From: an uncultured Ilyobacter sp.
GTDB lineage: Bacteria; Fusobacteriota; Fusobacteriia; Fusobacteriales; Fusobacteriaceae
Reading direction: 5' to 3'
NCBI RefSeq assembly: GCF_963668515.1
Contig: NZ_OY764865.1
Span: forward strand, 310,001-374,000
Length of the DNA: 64,000 bases
Shown: piece by piece, positions 7,295 to 16,300 of the stretch
Layout: each line of letters starts with the position of its first letter
How positions within the stretch are numbered: the first letter of the stretch is position 1
Program-made: the position numbers and the translations under genes
Notes under the pieces: generated by a model
Told to the model about the DNA's origin: nothing
The model's input: only the letters and a program-made list of their open reading frames with translations
Databases searched by the model: none

Positions 7295-8722
7295 ATGGAA
7301 AAAGAAAGAAATAATAAACCAACATTAAAAGAAGCAGTTGTAGGTTTTATCATAACAATGGGAGTTATAGTATTGGCTCTTAGAATGAAAGCAGGAATGG
7401 AGATGCCTCTGATGCTAGGAGCCATCACCGCTGCCATGGTTTCACTTTATCTTGGAAATAAGTGGAGTGATATACAGGAGAGTATAGTTGAAGGTATAGC
7501 CAACACTGCAGTGGCTAACATAATCCTTATCTTCTCAGGTATCTTGGTAGGAGTTTGGATCTTAGGGGGGGCCGTCCCAACTCTTATATATTACGGAGTT
7601 AGACTAATTTCACCGACATTTTTTCTGCCAATCACATTTTTATTGGCATGCATAAGTTCTGTTGCCACAGGTACATCTTTTGGAACAATAGCTACAATAG
7701 GTATAGGGGCTTTAGGAATAGGTACAGGACTAGGTATGCCTAGTGCTATGACTATAGGGGCTGTTGTTTCAGGGGCGTTTTTCGGAGATAAAATGTCGCC
7801 TATATCTGACACCACGGTTATAGCTCCGGCAATGGCTGGTGGGGACCTGTTTGAACACATCGGTTCTATGCTGTGGACAACTATTCCAGCAGCAATAGTC
7901 GCTGTAGTTTCTTATACTTTCCTTGGATTAAAGCATTCTGGTGGAAATATTGATTATGAATTGATAGCTCAAATTTCATCAACACTGGATAATAATTTTA
8001 ACATCTCATTATTAACCTTACTTCCCTTTGCACTGTTACTTATTTTATCTATAAAAAAAGTTCCAGGTATAATCACATTGGCAGTAGTATCTGCTTTCAG
8101 CTATCTCTGTGCCATGTTTACTCAGGGAGTAACATTTAGAGAGCTTATGAAGGCCTCAGTTTCAGGATACAAATCACAGACAGGTATGGAACTTATCGAC
8201 AAGATACTTTCTAGAGGAGGTATCTCTATGTTGATGGGAGTTATCGTTCTCATCATAATATCCACATCAATTGGAGGTATACTTGAAAGATCTAAGATCC
8301 TTCAGGTAATAGTTGAGGCTATGCTAAAAAAAGTAAAAACTCATACAGGGTTAATTCTTTCAACTATGCTGTCTTGTTATGCCGTTGTTGGTGCTACGGG
8401 AAATATGGTGGTAGGTATGATTCTTCCAGGAAGAACATTTAGACCAGCCTATGAAAAAATGGATGTTCATTCCAAAGTTCTTTCGAGAACCTTAGAAGAT
8501 GTGTGCACACTTGGTAACTCTATTATACCTTGGGGTGGAGCGGCCCTTTTTATTCAGGGAGTTTTCGGAACGGACCTGAGCTATATACCCTATGCAATTT
8601 TAAACTACACTGTTCCTCTTTTCTCTATTATCCTTGCAGTTACAGGTATAGGGGTTTGGAACAGAGAAGGTACTCCCGTTAATAAATTAAAAACTACAGG
8701 TGTCTTAAAAACAGAATATTAA
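7295..8722 (+). CDS. NhaC-family Na+/H+ (substrate) antiporter
   Basis: A 475-residue polytopic inner-membrane protein of the NhaC family (IT superfamily), with about twelve membrane segments and the conserved motifs SVATGTSFGTIATIG and GAVVSGAFFGDKMSPISDTT. The family includes plain Na+/H+ antiporters, the malate/lactate exchanger MleN and amino-acid carriers for lysine, tyrosine or methionine. An ATG lies 15 bases further up, but GGAGGGG sits between the two and serves the chosen start. It is the first gene of an operon with an aminotransferase and a 2-hydroxyacid dehydrogenase, which suggests exchange of an amino acid for the matching hydroxyacid rather than simple ion homeostasis; that is inference. 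Confidence 0.88.
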   Translation: MEKERNNKPTLKEAVVGFIITMGVIVLALRMKAGMEMPLMLGAITAAMVSLYLGNKWSDIQESIVEGIANTAVANIILIFSGILVGVWILGGAVPTLIYYGVRLISPTFFLPITFLLACISSVATGTSFGTIATIGIGALGIGTGLGMPSAMTIGAVVSGAFFGDKMSPISDTTVIAPAMAGGDLFEHIGSMLWTTIPAAIVAVVSYTFLGLKHSGGNIDYELIAQISSTLDNNFNISLLTLLPFALLLILSIKKVPGIITLAVVSAFSYLCAMFTQGVTFRELMKASVSGYKSQTGMELIDKILSRGGISMLMGVIVLIIISTSIGGILERSKILQVIVEAMLKKVKTHTGLILSTMLSCYAVVGATGNMVVGMILPGRTFRPAYEKMDVHSKVLSRTLEDVCTLGNSIIPWGGAALFIQGVFGTDLSYIPYAILNYTVPLFSIILAVTGIGVWNREGTPVNKLKTTGVLKTEY

Positions 8723-8756
8723 AAATATGATGCAAAGTAAAAAAGGAGATACAATT

Positions 8757-9848
8757 ATGGATAGAATCATTTTGAGAGAAGAGATTGAAAATATAAGGGG
8801 TTATATTCCCGGCAGATCAATAGAGGAAGTTAAAGAGGAGTACGGTTTAACTGAAATTGTTAAACTCGCTTCAAATGAAAATCCTATGCCTCCATCAACA
8901 AAGGTGCTAGAAGCTATCCAAAAGGCCGCTATGGATATAAATATTTATCCAGATGCACTTGGAGATGCCCTAAGGAAGAGAATATCTGAAAAATACGGTG
9001 TAGAAGCTGATAATATTGTTGTGGGGAACGGTGGAATGGAAGTTATACTAGCCATGGCAGGGACAATAATCAGTAAAGGCGACGAAATCATAATGCCTGC
9101 AACAACATTTCCAGGATTTGGATTAAAATCTAGTTTACTCGGTGGTAAATTAGTCAAAGTACCTTTAAAAAAATATGACTTTGATTTAGATAAAATGCTT
9201 GAATCTATAACGGAAAAAACAAAGGTAATATATATTTGTAACCCAAATAATCCGACGGGAAAAATTATCCCAAAAGATAAACTAAAAGAATTTATTGATA
9301 TGGTACCCAAAAATATAGTTGTATTTATCGATGAAGCTTATTACTATTATGGGAAAAAAAGTTCTGCATATTTAGATTCAGTAGAACTCCTCCAAAACAG
9401 AGAAAACATTATTGTATTGAGAAGTTTTTCAAAATCTTCAGGGCTTGCCGGGTTAAGAGTAGGATTTGGACTTACAAATAAAAAACTTGCAGAAAATTTC
9501 AGAAAAGCACTTGGACCTTTTACTGTTAATAAATTGGCCCAGGCAGCTGCCATAACTGCTTTAGATGATGAAGAATACTTAGAAAAAACAGTTGAATTGA
9601 ATTATACATCCTTAGGAATAATGGAAGATTTTTTCAAAAAAAATAATCTCGAATATATCGAATCCAATGCCAATTTTATATTTGTAAATGTGAAGCAACA
9701 TTCAAAAATAGTTTTTCATGAACTTATGAAAAGAGGAGTTATAGTAAGGCCTGGATTCCAGTGGGGATGGGATAATTGGATTAGAGTGAGTACGGGAACG
9801 GAAAAACAAACTCATACATTTATCGAAAAATTAAAAGAGATTTTATAA
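8757..9848 (+). CDS. Class I/II (HisC-like) PLP aminotransferase
   Basis: A 363-residue fold-type I aminotransferase of the histidinol-phosphate/aromatic aminotransferase group. Visible motifs are KLASNENP near the N terminus, CNPNNPTG for substrate/cofactor binding, VFIDEAYY, and the pyridoxal lysine K226 in RSFSKSSGLAGLRVG. The start is the ATG after AAAAGGAGAT; an earlier in-frame ATG lacks a ribosome site. It follows the NhaC gene by 34 bases and precedes a D-2-hydroxyacid dehydrogenase by 32. No histidine-biosynthesis gene is nearby, so a catabolic role, turning an imported amino acid (perhaps aromatic) into its 2-oxo acid, fits better than histidinol-phosphate synthesis. Confidence 0.9.
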   Translation: MDRIILREEIENIRGYIPGRSIEEVKEEYGLTEIVKLASNENPMPPSTKVLEAIQKAAMDINIYPDALGDALRKRISEKYGVEADNIVVGNGGMEVILAMAGTIISKGDEIIMPATTFPGFGLKSSLLGGKLVKVPLKKYDFDLDKMLESITEKTKVIYICNPNNPTGKIIPKDKLKEFIDMVPKNIVVFIDEAYYYYGKKSSAYLDSVELLQNRENIIVLRSFSKSSGLAGLRVGFGLTNKKLAENFRKALGPFTVNKLAQAAAITALDDEEYLEKTVELNYTSLGIMEDFFKKNNLEYIESNANFIFVNVKQHSKIVFHELMKRGVIVRPGFQWGWDNWIRVSTGTEKQTHTFIEKLKEIL

Positions 9849-9880
9849 ATAATACTTAGAATCAGAATCGGGAGAAAATT

Positions 9881-10864
9881 ATGAAAATAATAGCTTTTGT
9901 TGTAAGAGATGATGAAATAAAGCCCTTTGATAAATTCTCTAAAAAACTTAATATTCAGGTAGTTTTAAACAAAGAGATATTAACCCTTGAAAATATTGAC
10001 AATATAAAGGGCTATGACGGAGTCTCTATAACTGCAAAATGTAAACTTGATAAAGAAATTTTAAATAAATTTAAAGAGTATGGAGTTAAATTTATTACAA
10101 CCAGAACAATTGGATATGATAATGTAGATATAGATTATGCCAAAAAATTAGGCATAAAATTTAGCAATGTTTCCTATTCACCTAATTCAGTAGGAGAATT
10201 TACAGTGATGTCCATATTAAATCTTTTAAAAAAATTACCATATTCAATAACAAAAATGGGCTCTAATGATTTCACCCTGTCTGGCTTACAGGGAAAGGAA
10301 CTAAAAAGTCAGACAGTGGGAATAATTGGAACCGGTAAAATAGGTCAAAGTGTAATTAAGAGTCTTAGTGGTTTCAGATGTAAGATTATTGGCTACGACC
10401 CCTACCCGTGTGAAGATATGAAAGATTTGATTGATTATGTAAGCTATGAGGAGTTAATTTCTACCTCTGACGTTATAAGTCTGCATCTGCCTCTGACAAA
10501 AGAAAATTATAATATGTTCAACAAAGAAACTTTTGAAAAAATGAAAGATGAAGCTTTAATTGTAAATAATGCCAGGGGAGGTCTTATAAACACAAAGGAT
10601 ATGATTTTTGCCCTTGAAAATAAAAAAATTTCAGGAGTTGCAATAGATGTAATTGAACACGAAGCCGAGTTTTTTAGGAGGGATTTTTCTTCAAAAGAAT
10701 TATCACATGAAGAATTGAAAACGCTGAAGGTTATGCCCAACGTGCAGGTTACAGCACATCATGCTTTTTTTACAAAAGAAGTTGTTTCAGATATTGTAGA
10801 GGGTTCTCTTGAAAATCTAAAATCACTATATGCAACAGGGATTTCAGAAAATGCAGTATGCTAA
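9881..10864 (+). CDS. D-isomer-specific 2-hydroxyacid dehydrogenase
   Basis: A 327-residue NAD-dependent oxidoreductase of the D-lactate dehydrogenase/VanH branch, which reduces 2-oxo acids to D-2-hydroxy acids. It has the Rossmann motif GIIGTGKIG at about 147-155 and the catalytic set Arg232 (in ARGG), Glu259/261 region (VIEHEAEF) and His293/His294 (TAHHAFFT). The ATG follows GGGAG. As last gene of the NhaC-aminotransferase operon it would take the oxo acid made by the aminotransferase and reoxidise NADH, as in the reductive branch of amino-acid fermentation (compare phenyllactate dehydrogenases). Substrate is not defined by the sequence. Confidence 0.92.
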   Translation: MKIIAFVVRDDEIKPFDKFSKKLNIQVVLNKEILTLENIDNIKGYDGVSITAKCKLDKEILNKFKEYGVKFITTRTIGYDNVDIDYAKKLGIKFSNVSYSPNSVGEFTVMSILNLLKKLPYSITKMGSNDFTLSGLQGKELKSQTVGIIGTGKIGQSVIKSLSGFRCKIIGYDPYPCEDMKDLIDYVSYEELISTSDVISLHLPLTKENYNMFNKETFEKMKDEALIVNNARGGLINTKDMIFALENKKISGVAIDVIEHEAEFFRRDFSSKELSHEELKTLKVMPNVQVTAHHAFFTKEVVSDIVEGSLENLKSLYATGISENAVC

Positions 10865-10883
10865 ATTTAGTTATTGTTACAAT

Positions 10884-10914
10884 AAAAATCCGGGGATCAA
10901 ACCCCGGATTTTTA
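10884..10914. terminator. Bidirectional terminator between dehydrogenase and thrS
   Basis: An 11-bp perfect stem AAAATCCGGGG / CCCCGGATTTT with a 6-base loop, A-rich before and T-rich after. It serves the plus-strand operon and thrS on the minus strand. Confidence 0.93.
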
Positions 10915-10924
10915 TTGATTAATA

Positions 10925-12847
10925 TTATCTGTTTTCATAAAATTTGATTTTAGATTCCTCTTTTATCATCTTCACAAAGTCATCTAATTTCATAGATTCC
11001 TGATCTTTAGACCCGAATCTTCTTACGTTTACCTCTCTGTTGGCAACCTCTTCTTTTCCTAGGATTACCTGTACAGGGATCTTAAACTTTCCATTGGCTT
11101 CCCTTATTTTGTATCCTATACTTTCTGTTCTGCTGTCTAGTTCTGTCCTTATCTCTTCCTCTTGAAGCTCAGCCATTATCTCTTTGGCATATGGCACTAC
11201 CTCATCGTTTATTGTAAGAATTTTTACCTGGGTAGGTGCTATCCATAGAGGGAAGGCCCCTGCATAATGCTCTATAAGTATCCCTATAAACCTTTCTATA
11301 GAACCATAGACAACCCTGTGTATCATTACCGGTCTGTGCTTTTCTCCGTCTTCCCCGATATAGTTTATATCAAATCTGTCTGGAAGATTGAAGTCTAGCT
11401 GGATAGTTCCACACTGCCAAGTTCTGCCGATTGCATCCTTGATTTTAAAGTCTAACTTCGGACCATAGAATGCACCGTCTCCAGGATTAACCTTGTACTC
11501 TTTTCCTAGTCTTTTCATGGCACCTTCTAGTGCAGATTCTGCCTTTTCCCATATTTCATCAGACCCTATTGCTTTTTCAGGCTTTGTAGAAAGCTCTATG
11601 TTGTATTCAAATCCAAATAAACCACTGTAAAATTTGTCTATAAGTTCTATTACCCCTATAATCTCATCTTCTATCTGCTCAGGTGTCATAAATATATGTG
11701 CATCGTCCTGAGTAAATGACCTTACCCTCATAAGGCCGTGAAGTGCCCCAGAGAACTCATGCCTGTGAACTGTCCCTAACTCCCCTGCTCTTATTGGCAG
11801 ATCCTTGTAAGAATGCATCTCCTGCTTATATGCAAGGACTCCTCCTGGGCAGTTCATTGGTTTTATGGCAAATTCAGTTTCGTCTATCTCTGAAGTATAC
11901 ATATTCTCTCTGTAGTTGTACCAGTGACCAGATGTTTCCCACAACTCTTTATTAAGCATGATAGGAGTCATTATCTGCTCATATCCCGCCTTAGTATGCT
12001 CTCTCCTCCAAAGGTCTATCAAAATGTTTCTTATAACCATACCTTTTGGCATAAAGAAAGGGAAGCCCGGACCATATTCACTCATGAAAAACAGTCCAAG
12101 TTCTTTTCCTATTTTTCTGTGGTCTCTTTTTTCAGCTTCCTCTAGAAATTTCAGGTGAGCCTTTAGCTTCTTTTCATCAGAAAATGCAAATCCGTAGATT
12201 CTCTGAAGCATTTTATTTTTAGAGTCGCCTCTCCAGTATGCTCCTGCTAGAGATTTTAGTTTAAATGCCTTTATATATTTTGTAGAAGGTACGTGAGGCC
12301 CTCTGCAAAGGTCCATGAATTCTCCCTGCTTATAAAAAGAAAGCATCTCTCCCTTGGCAATATCCCTTATTATCTCCACCTTATAGTTTTCTCCTAGTTC
12401 CTCAAAATGCTTTATAGCATCCTCTCTAGACATCTCGATTCTTTCGACTTTTATATCTTCTTTGACGATTTTTTTCATTTCAGCTTCGATTTTCACAAGA
12501 TCTTCCTCTGTAAACTGCTCCTTAGGGTCAAAATCATAATAATACCCGTTTTCTATTGCAGGTCCGATAGCTACCTTTGTTCCTGGAAAAAGTCTTATAA
12601 CAGCCTGAGCCATAAGGTGGGCCGCAGAGTGTCTTATTACCTCTTCTCCCTCTTCTGTATCTGGAGTCACAAGCTCTACTGCTACATCTTTATCTGCGAT
12701 ATATTTCATGTCCACATATTCCCCATTTATCTTAGCTGCAATTGCCTTTTTTGCAAGGGAATTACTTATACTCTTGGCAACTTCAAACATATTTGGAGCA
12801 TGGTCAAATTCTTTTATATCTCCACTTGGAAGTGTTATCTTCACCAT
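10925..12847 (-). CDS. thrS: Threonyl-tRNA synthetase
   Basis: Charges tRNA-Thr with threonine in the cytoplasm. The 640-residue protein is full length, with domains in order: TGS (1-62), editing domain with the HSAAH zinc-type motif (H73, H77) and the conserved CRGPHVPST region, class II catalytic core with motif 2 in HRHEFSGALHGLMRVRSFTQ, and the C-terminal anticodon-binding domain. The start ATG follows AAAGGAGAG. It is transcribed alone from a promoter at 13113-13141 through a leader that encodes a threonine-rich peptide and ends in a terminator, which points to attenuation by threonyl-tRNA supply. Confidence 0.97.
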   Translation of the reverse strand: MVKITLPSGDIKEFDHAPNMFEVAKSISNSLAKKAIAAKINGEYVDMKYIADKDVAVELVTPDTEEGEEVIRHSAAHLMAQAVIRLFPGTKVAIGPAIENGYYYDFDPKEQFTEEDLVKIEAEMKKIVKEDIKVERIEMSREDAIKHFEELGENYKVEIIRDIAKGEMLSFYKQGEFMDLCRGPHVPSTKYIKAFKLKSLAGAYWRGDSKNKMLQRIYGFAFSDEKKLKAHLKFLEEAEKRDHRKIGKELGLFFMSEYGPGFPFFMPKGMVIRNILIDLWRREHTKAGYEQIMTPIMLNKELWETSGHWYNYRENMYTSEIDETEFAIKPMNCPGGVLAYKQEMHSYKDLPIRAGELGTVHRHEFSGALHGLMRVRSFTQDDAHIFMTPEQIEDEIIGVIELIDKFYSGLFGFEYNIELSTKPEKAIGSDEIWEKAESALEGAMKRLGKEYKVNPGDGAFYGPKLDFKIKDAIGRTWQCGTIQLDFNLPDRFDINYIGEDGEKHRPVMIHRVVYGSIERFIGILIEHYAGAFPLWIAPTQVKILTINDEVVPYAKEIMAELQEEEIRTELDSRTESIGYKIREANGKFKIPVQVILGKEEVANREVNVRRFGSKDQESMKLDDFVKMIKEESKIKFYENR

Positions 12848-12911
12848 AATAATCTCTCCTTTTCTATCTTTAATTTTTTTATTAACCTATTAATTAAAAC
12901 AATATTTCAGT

Positions 12912-12945
12912 AAAAAAGACCACCCGGCTTTGTCCAGATGGTCTC
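12912..12945 (-). terminator. thrS attenuator terminator
   Basis: On the minus strand AGACCATCTGG pairs with CCGGGTGGTCT (11 pairs, two of them G-U) around a 6-base loop, followed by six T. It stands between the leader peptide and thrS, about 65 bases before the thrS start, so it must be read through for thrS to be expressed. Confidence 0.85.
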
Positions 12946-13002
12946 TCTATCTCCAATTTCAAGATTCCCACACAGACACCAACCATTTTGAAAATACAAT
13001 GC

Positions 13003-13030
13003 GGGTTTGTATCTGATGTGATACAAACCC
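13003..13030 (-). promoter_or_regulatory. Leader stem-loop next to the thrS leader peptide
   Basis: Perfect 11-bp stem GGGTTTGTATC / GATACAAACCC with a 6-base loop, beginning at the base after the leader-peptide stop codon. No T tract follows, so it is not a terminator. It is placed where a translating or stalled ribosome would melt or spare it. Confidence 0.75.
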
Positions 13031-13081
13031 TTAATTATTGGTTAATGTAGTTGTAGTGTGAAAAAATACACCGTACAACAT
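13031..13081 (-). CDS. Threonine-rich leader peptide of thrS (MLYGVFFHTTTTLTNN)
   Basis: A 16-codon reading frame with five threonine codons, four of them consecutive (ACT ACA ACT ACA, then TTA, ACC). It begins with ATG, has a strong AGGAGAG six bases upstream, and lies about 25 bases into the transcript from the TTGACA/TATCAT promoter. A hairpin starts right at its TAA and a rho-independent terminator follows before thrS. This is the layout of a ribosome-mediated transcription attenuator: scarce Thr-tRNA would stall the ribosome on the Thr codons and favour readthrough. The peptide itself probably has no other role. Confidence 0.8.
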   Translation of the reverse strand: MLYGVFFHTTTTLTNN

Positions 13082-13112
13082 AGAAATCTCTCCTAATAAT
13101 ACCTTTTTTAAA

Positions 13113-13141
13113 ATGATATCAAAATCTACCTAATCTGTCAA
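13113..13141 (-). promoter_or_regulatory. thrS leader promoter
   Basis: TTGACA, 17 bases, TATCAT on the minus strand, just ahead of the leader peptide's ribosome site. Confidence 0.85.
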
Positions 13142-13207
13142 ATTTTTCCACGTGAAACTTGAAAAAATACACCATCTTAAAAGCTCTAAAAAAATCACTC
13201 GGAAGTC

Positions 13208-13318
13208 TTTTTTTGTCACGAATTACACATATAGATACGAATAAGAAAATAAATCAGAAGTCTTAATTATCTCATTATTCTTTATTTTATTCGTGTTTAT
13301 TCGTGACAAAATCTTTTA
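13208..13318 (-). repeat. Partial relative of the dispersed repeat (copy C)
   Basis: Carries the end module of copies A and B: AAAAGATTTTGTCACGAAT followed by ACACGAATAA on the minus strand, and at its other edge the inverted TTTTTGTCACGAATTA. The inner part differs from A and B. It lies downstream of the LptD-like gene; no coding content is seen between 13142 and 13397. Confidence 0.6.
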
Positions 13319-13397
13319 ACCTTTTATTAACTATATTCATCTGATTCAATATTTTTATTTCAATTTTTAAATGACATCATAGAATCATTGAAATTAA

Positions 13398-16300
13398 TTA
13401 CTCTATATCATCTACATTTACACCGTCAAATAGATAGGTCTGTGGCGATGTATTCTCTCCGTCATTTTCAGCTCCAAAACCAAATATAGGCATATTAGGA
13501 AAGGTAAGAAGAGTAAACTGAAGTGCAACTTCCCATTCATAGTCATCTATAGTGCTGACATATTCCCTTGTCATAGCCACTGCCCATTCATAATAGCCTT
13601 TTTCTTTCCCAAGTTCTACTCCCACAGCGTCTAGAGTCTCCCTGTTTGAAGTATCCCCAGAAAGAGTTTCGTTAAGCCTTAAAAAGGTTTTCACTCTCCA
13701 CCCTTCACTTGGTTTTCCTACCTTTGCACTGAGGCTGATCTCGTGATCTCTGTCTGTCTCTGACCAGTTGTCACTGCTATCGTATCCTGCATCCTGATTA
13801 AATTCGTACCCCACACCTAGCCTGTTGTATGAATAGTAGAGGCTTGCATCCATTCCTTCCATGGAATCCCAATAATTTCCGGTTTCAGAATATCTTGCAC
13901 TATTTCTTTGAAACATCAGATACAGAGAGAATTTTCTTTTATACTCTCCGAGATCCATCTTTTCATCTCTTATCTTGCTCAAGTTAAAGTCAAGAGAGTT
14001 TTTCTCCCTCTCTTCTAGAATTTCACGTATTTTTTCTATGTCTTCTTGAGTTAGTTCATCTTTTGTTTTACTAAACTCTTTTTTCCCATATTTTTCCAGA
14101 TCCTCATCTGTAAACCTTTTATCCCTGTATTCATATCTAAATGATACAACATCAGATGAGTAAATATCATTTTCATCCTCGTTGTGCACATAATCTTCAT
14201 AAGTTCCTTTATAATAATGCTCTACCTCTCCACCATTTAGGTAGGAGAGGCTGTATATTTGGTTGTCTACGTCTATATCTACCTCCTCATCAGTCTCATT
14301 ATATCTGTAGTCTTTACCTCTTATGAATTCAAACTGCCATTTGTCTAAACCATTTCTCAGTTCATAACCGTATATATCCTCACTGATTTTTTCACTAGAG
14401 TCGTCAGTATCCTCCATATCCCAGATATCATAATCTATTTTTTCTTTTTTATAATAGATCTTATGATCTCCTAAAGAATAGTCTATCCCGTACTGGCTGT
14501 TTGTCAGATCATTGAAATTTTCAGTAGATACATTCTCATCTGTGAAATGTTCGTCAAAGTTATAATAAATTTTTGCTATCTTGGTGTCGTCTATTTTTAG
14601 GTCAACACTGTTTTTTATAAGGTTTCTTTTTTTTCGGCTTTCCTCAGATGCATCGTAGATGTTGCTGTAGTCTATGGTATATCCTGTCTCTGTGTTTCCG
14701 ATACCCATTGTGAGGGTGTCCTTATACTGAAATATTCTGTCTTTGTTTTTCAGCCTTATATCAGAAGCGTTCTGGGTATCTCCTAGTCCGCTGTCCCCAT
14801 CTTTGTAGTCATAGTCCTGATAGAAGTAGGTAAACTCATTGCCTAGATCTATATCCGCTTTTCTCTGGTAATTATTGGCATTGTCATAAATATCTGTTTT
14901 CAAATTTAGTGTGAGCTGATGTCTCAGAGTCTCATCTCCGCCGCTGGTGTAACTTTGAGTAGCGGGATTATAACCGGCATCATACTGATCATGCCTCATG
15001 CTGTATTTCACTCCAAAATCTCCCAGATACCCCAGTCCGAGACGGCTCTTCTCTACTCCTACCTCATAATAATCAGACTCATTTACATACTTATTGTAGG
15101 CGTCCCCCTCTTCATAGTCGTCATAGTCATATATCCCCTCTCTGTCCCAAAACTCCTCTTCGGTTCTTCCTGCAGCAAAAGTAAGTCCTAAGTTTTCACT
15201 TGAGAGATCCACACTGACCCTGTCCTCTTTTTTGTCCTCATAAACAACATCTTCAAATCTGTTGTACTGGGCATCCCTGCTATAAGTTGCATTACTTGAA
15301 ATAGTAGACGATCTGTAGGGATCCTCTGTGGTATCGAGTTCTTTTTCCTCTGTTTTAAAGGTATAATTAATCTTGTAATCTAGACCAGTATCGAGGAGGC
15401 TGTACTCTCCAAGGCCTAGATAAAGATTTTGACTGTCATTTTGAGTGTATTTTGAAACAGTCCAAGGCACATACTCCACATCATCTTCATAAATCCCAGA
15501 CAGGTTTATAATGTCGTCGAGATTCGGGTCTCTTTCCCAAGACCTCAACGCCCTGTATTCATCCCCTGTTTTTTCGTCATATTTCAGGGTCAGTTTATTA
15601 TTTTTATCTGTTATTTCAAATCCGAAATTTTCCGCCCTGGACTGAAGGTCTGTTTTGCTAGAGCCTGCATCTATATCATCTAGATACTCATAATAGGCAC
15701 TCATCTTATAATCATCATTATCTTTTGTAATACCTAGCTCAGAGAAAAGGTCACTGTCCATCTCTTCATCATAATCTAGGTCATCTAGCCTGTCGTCAAC
15801 AATCTCCTTGTAGGAATCCTTGTCTTCCACCAACTTCACTTTTCCATATATGCTAGTATCTTTATTTCCTCCGAGATTTTCAAGCTTTGTATCTAAGGAG
15901 ACAAAACTCATAGAATCTCCGCCGTCTGGTCTTTCCCCTATGTAGTTAGAACTAGAGGAGTCATAGTATCCGTCATTTTCATTGTCATCTCTTATACTTT
16001 CTAACTCACTTACCATATTTTCAGTGACGTTTCTGTAAGTGAAATTCAGATATCCATTATCACTGTTATAGCTATGGGAATATTCTGCATCCCATCTGTC
16101 TTCTTGGCTGCTGTCTTTTTTATATAGAAGGGCGTCAGTTACGTTTAACCTTGCAGTACCGTAACTATCTGTCTTGTATTCATTTTCCCATCTGCCTACA
16201 AGAACTCCCATTGTATCTGCAAACTTAGGGGCAAACCCACCCCTATACTTGCTGTCTCTATTTCCATAAAGGAATCCCCAGCTGGTGTACCATCCGTAAT

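Noticed and set aside
11743..12158. Overlapping plus-strand open frames inside thrS
   Set aside because: They are antisense to highly conserved thrS sequence and have shadow-like composition.
12848..13112. T-box riboswitch before thrS
   Set aside because: I do not find the T-box sequence (TGGNACCGCG-like) or a specifier stem; the Thr-rich leader peptide with its own ribosome site explains the region better.
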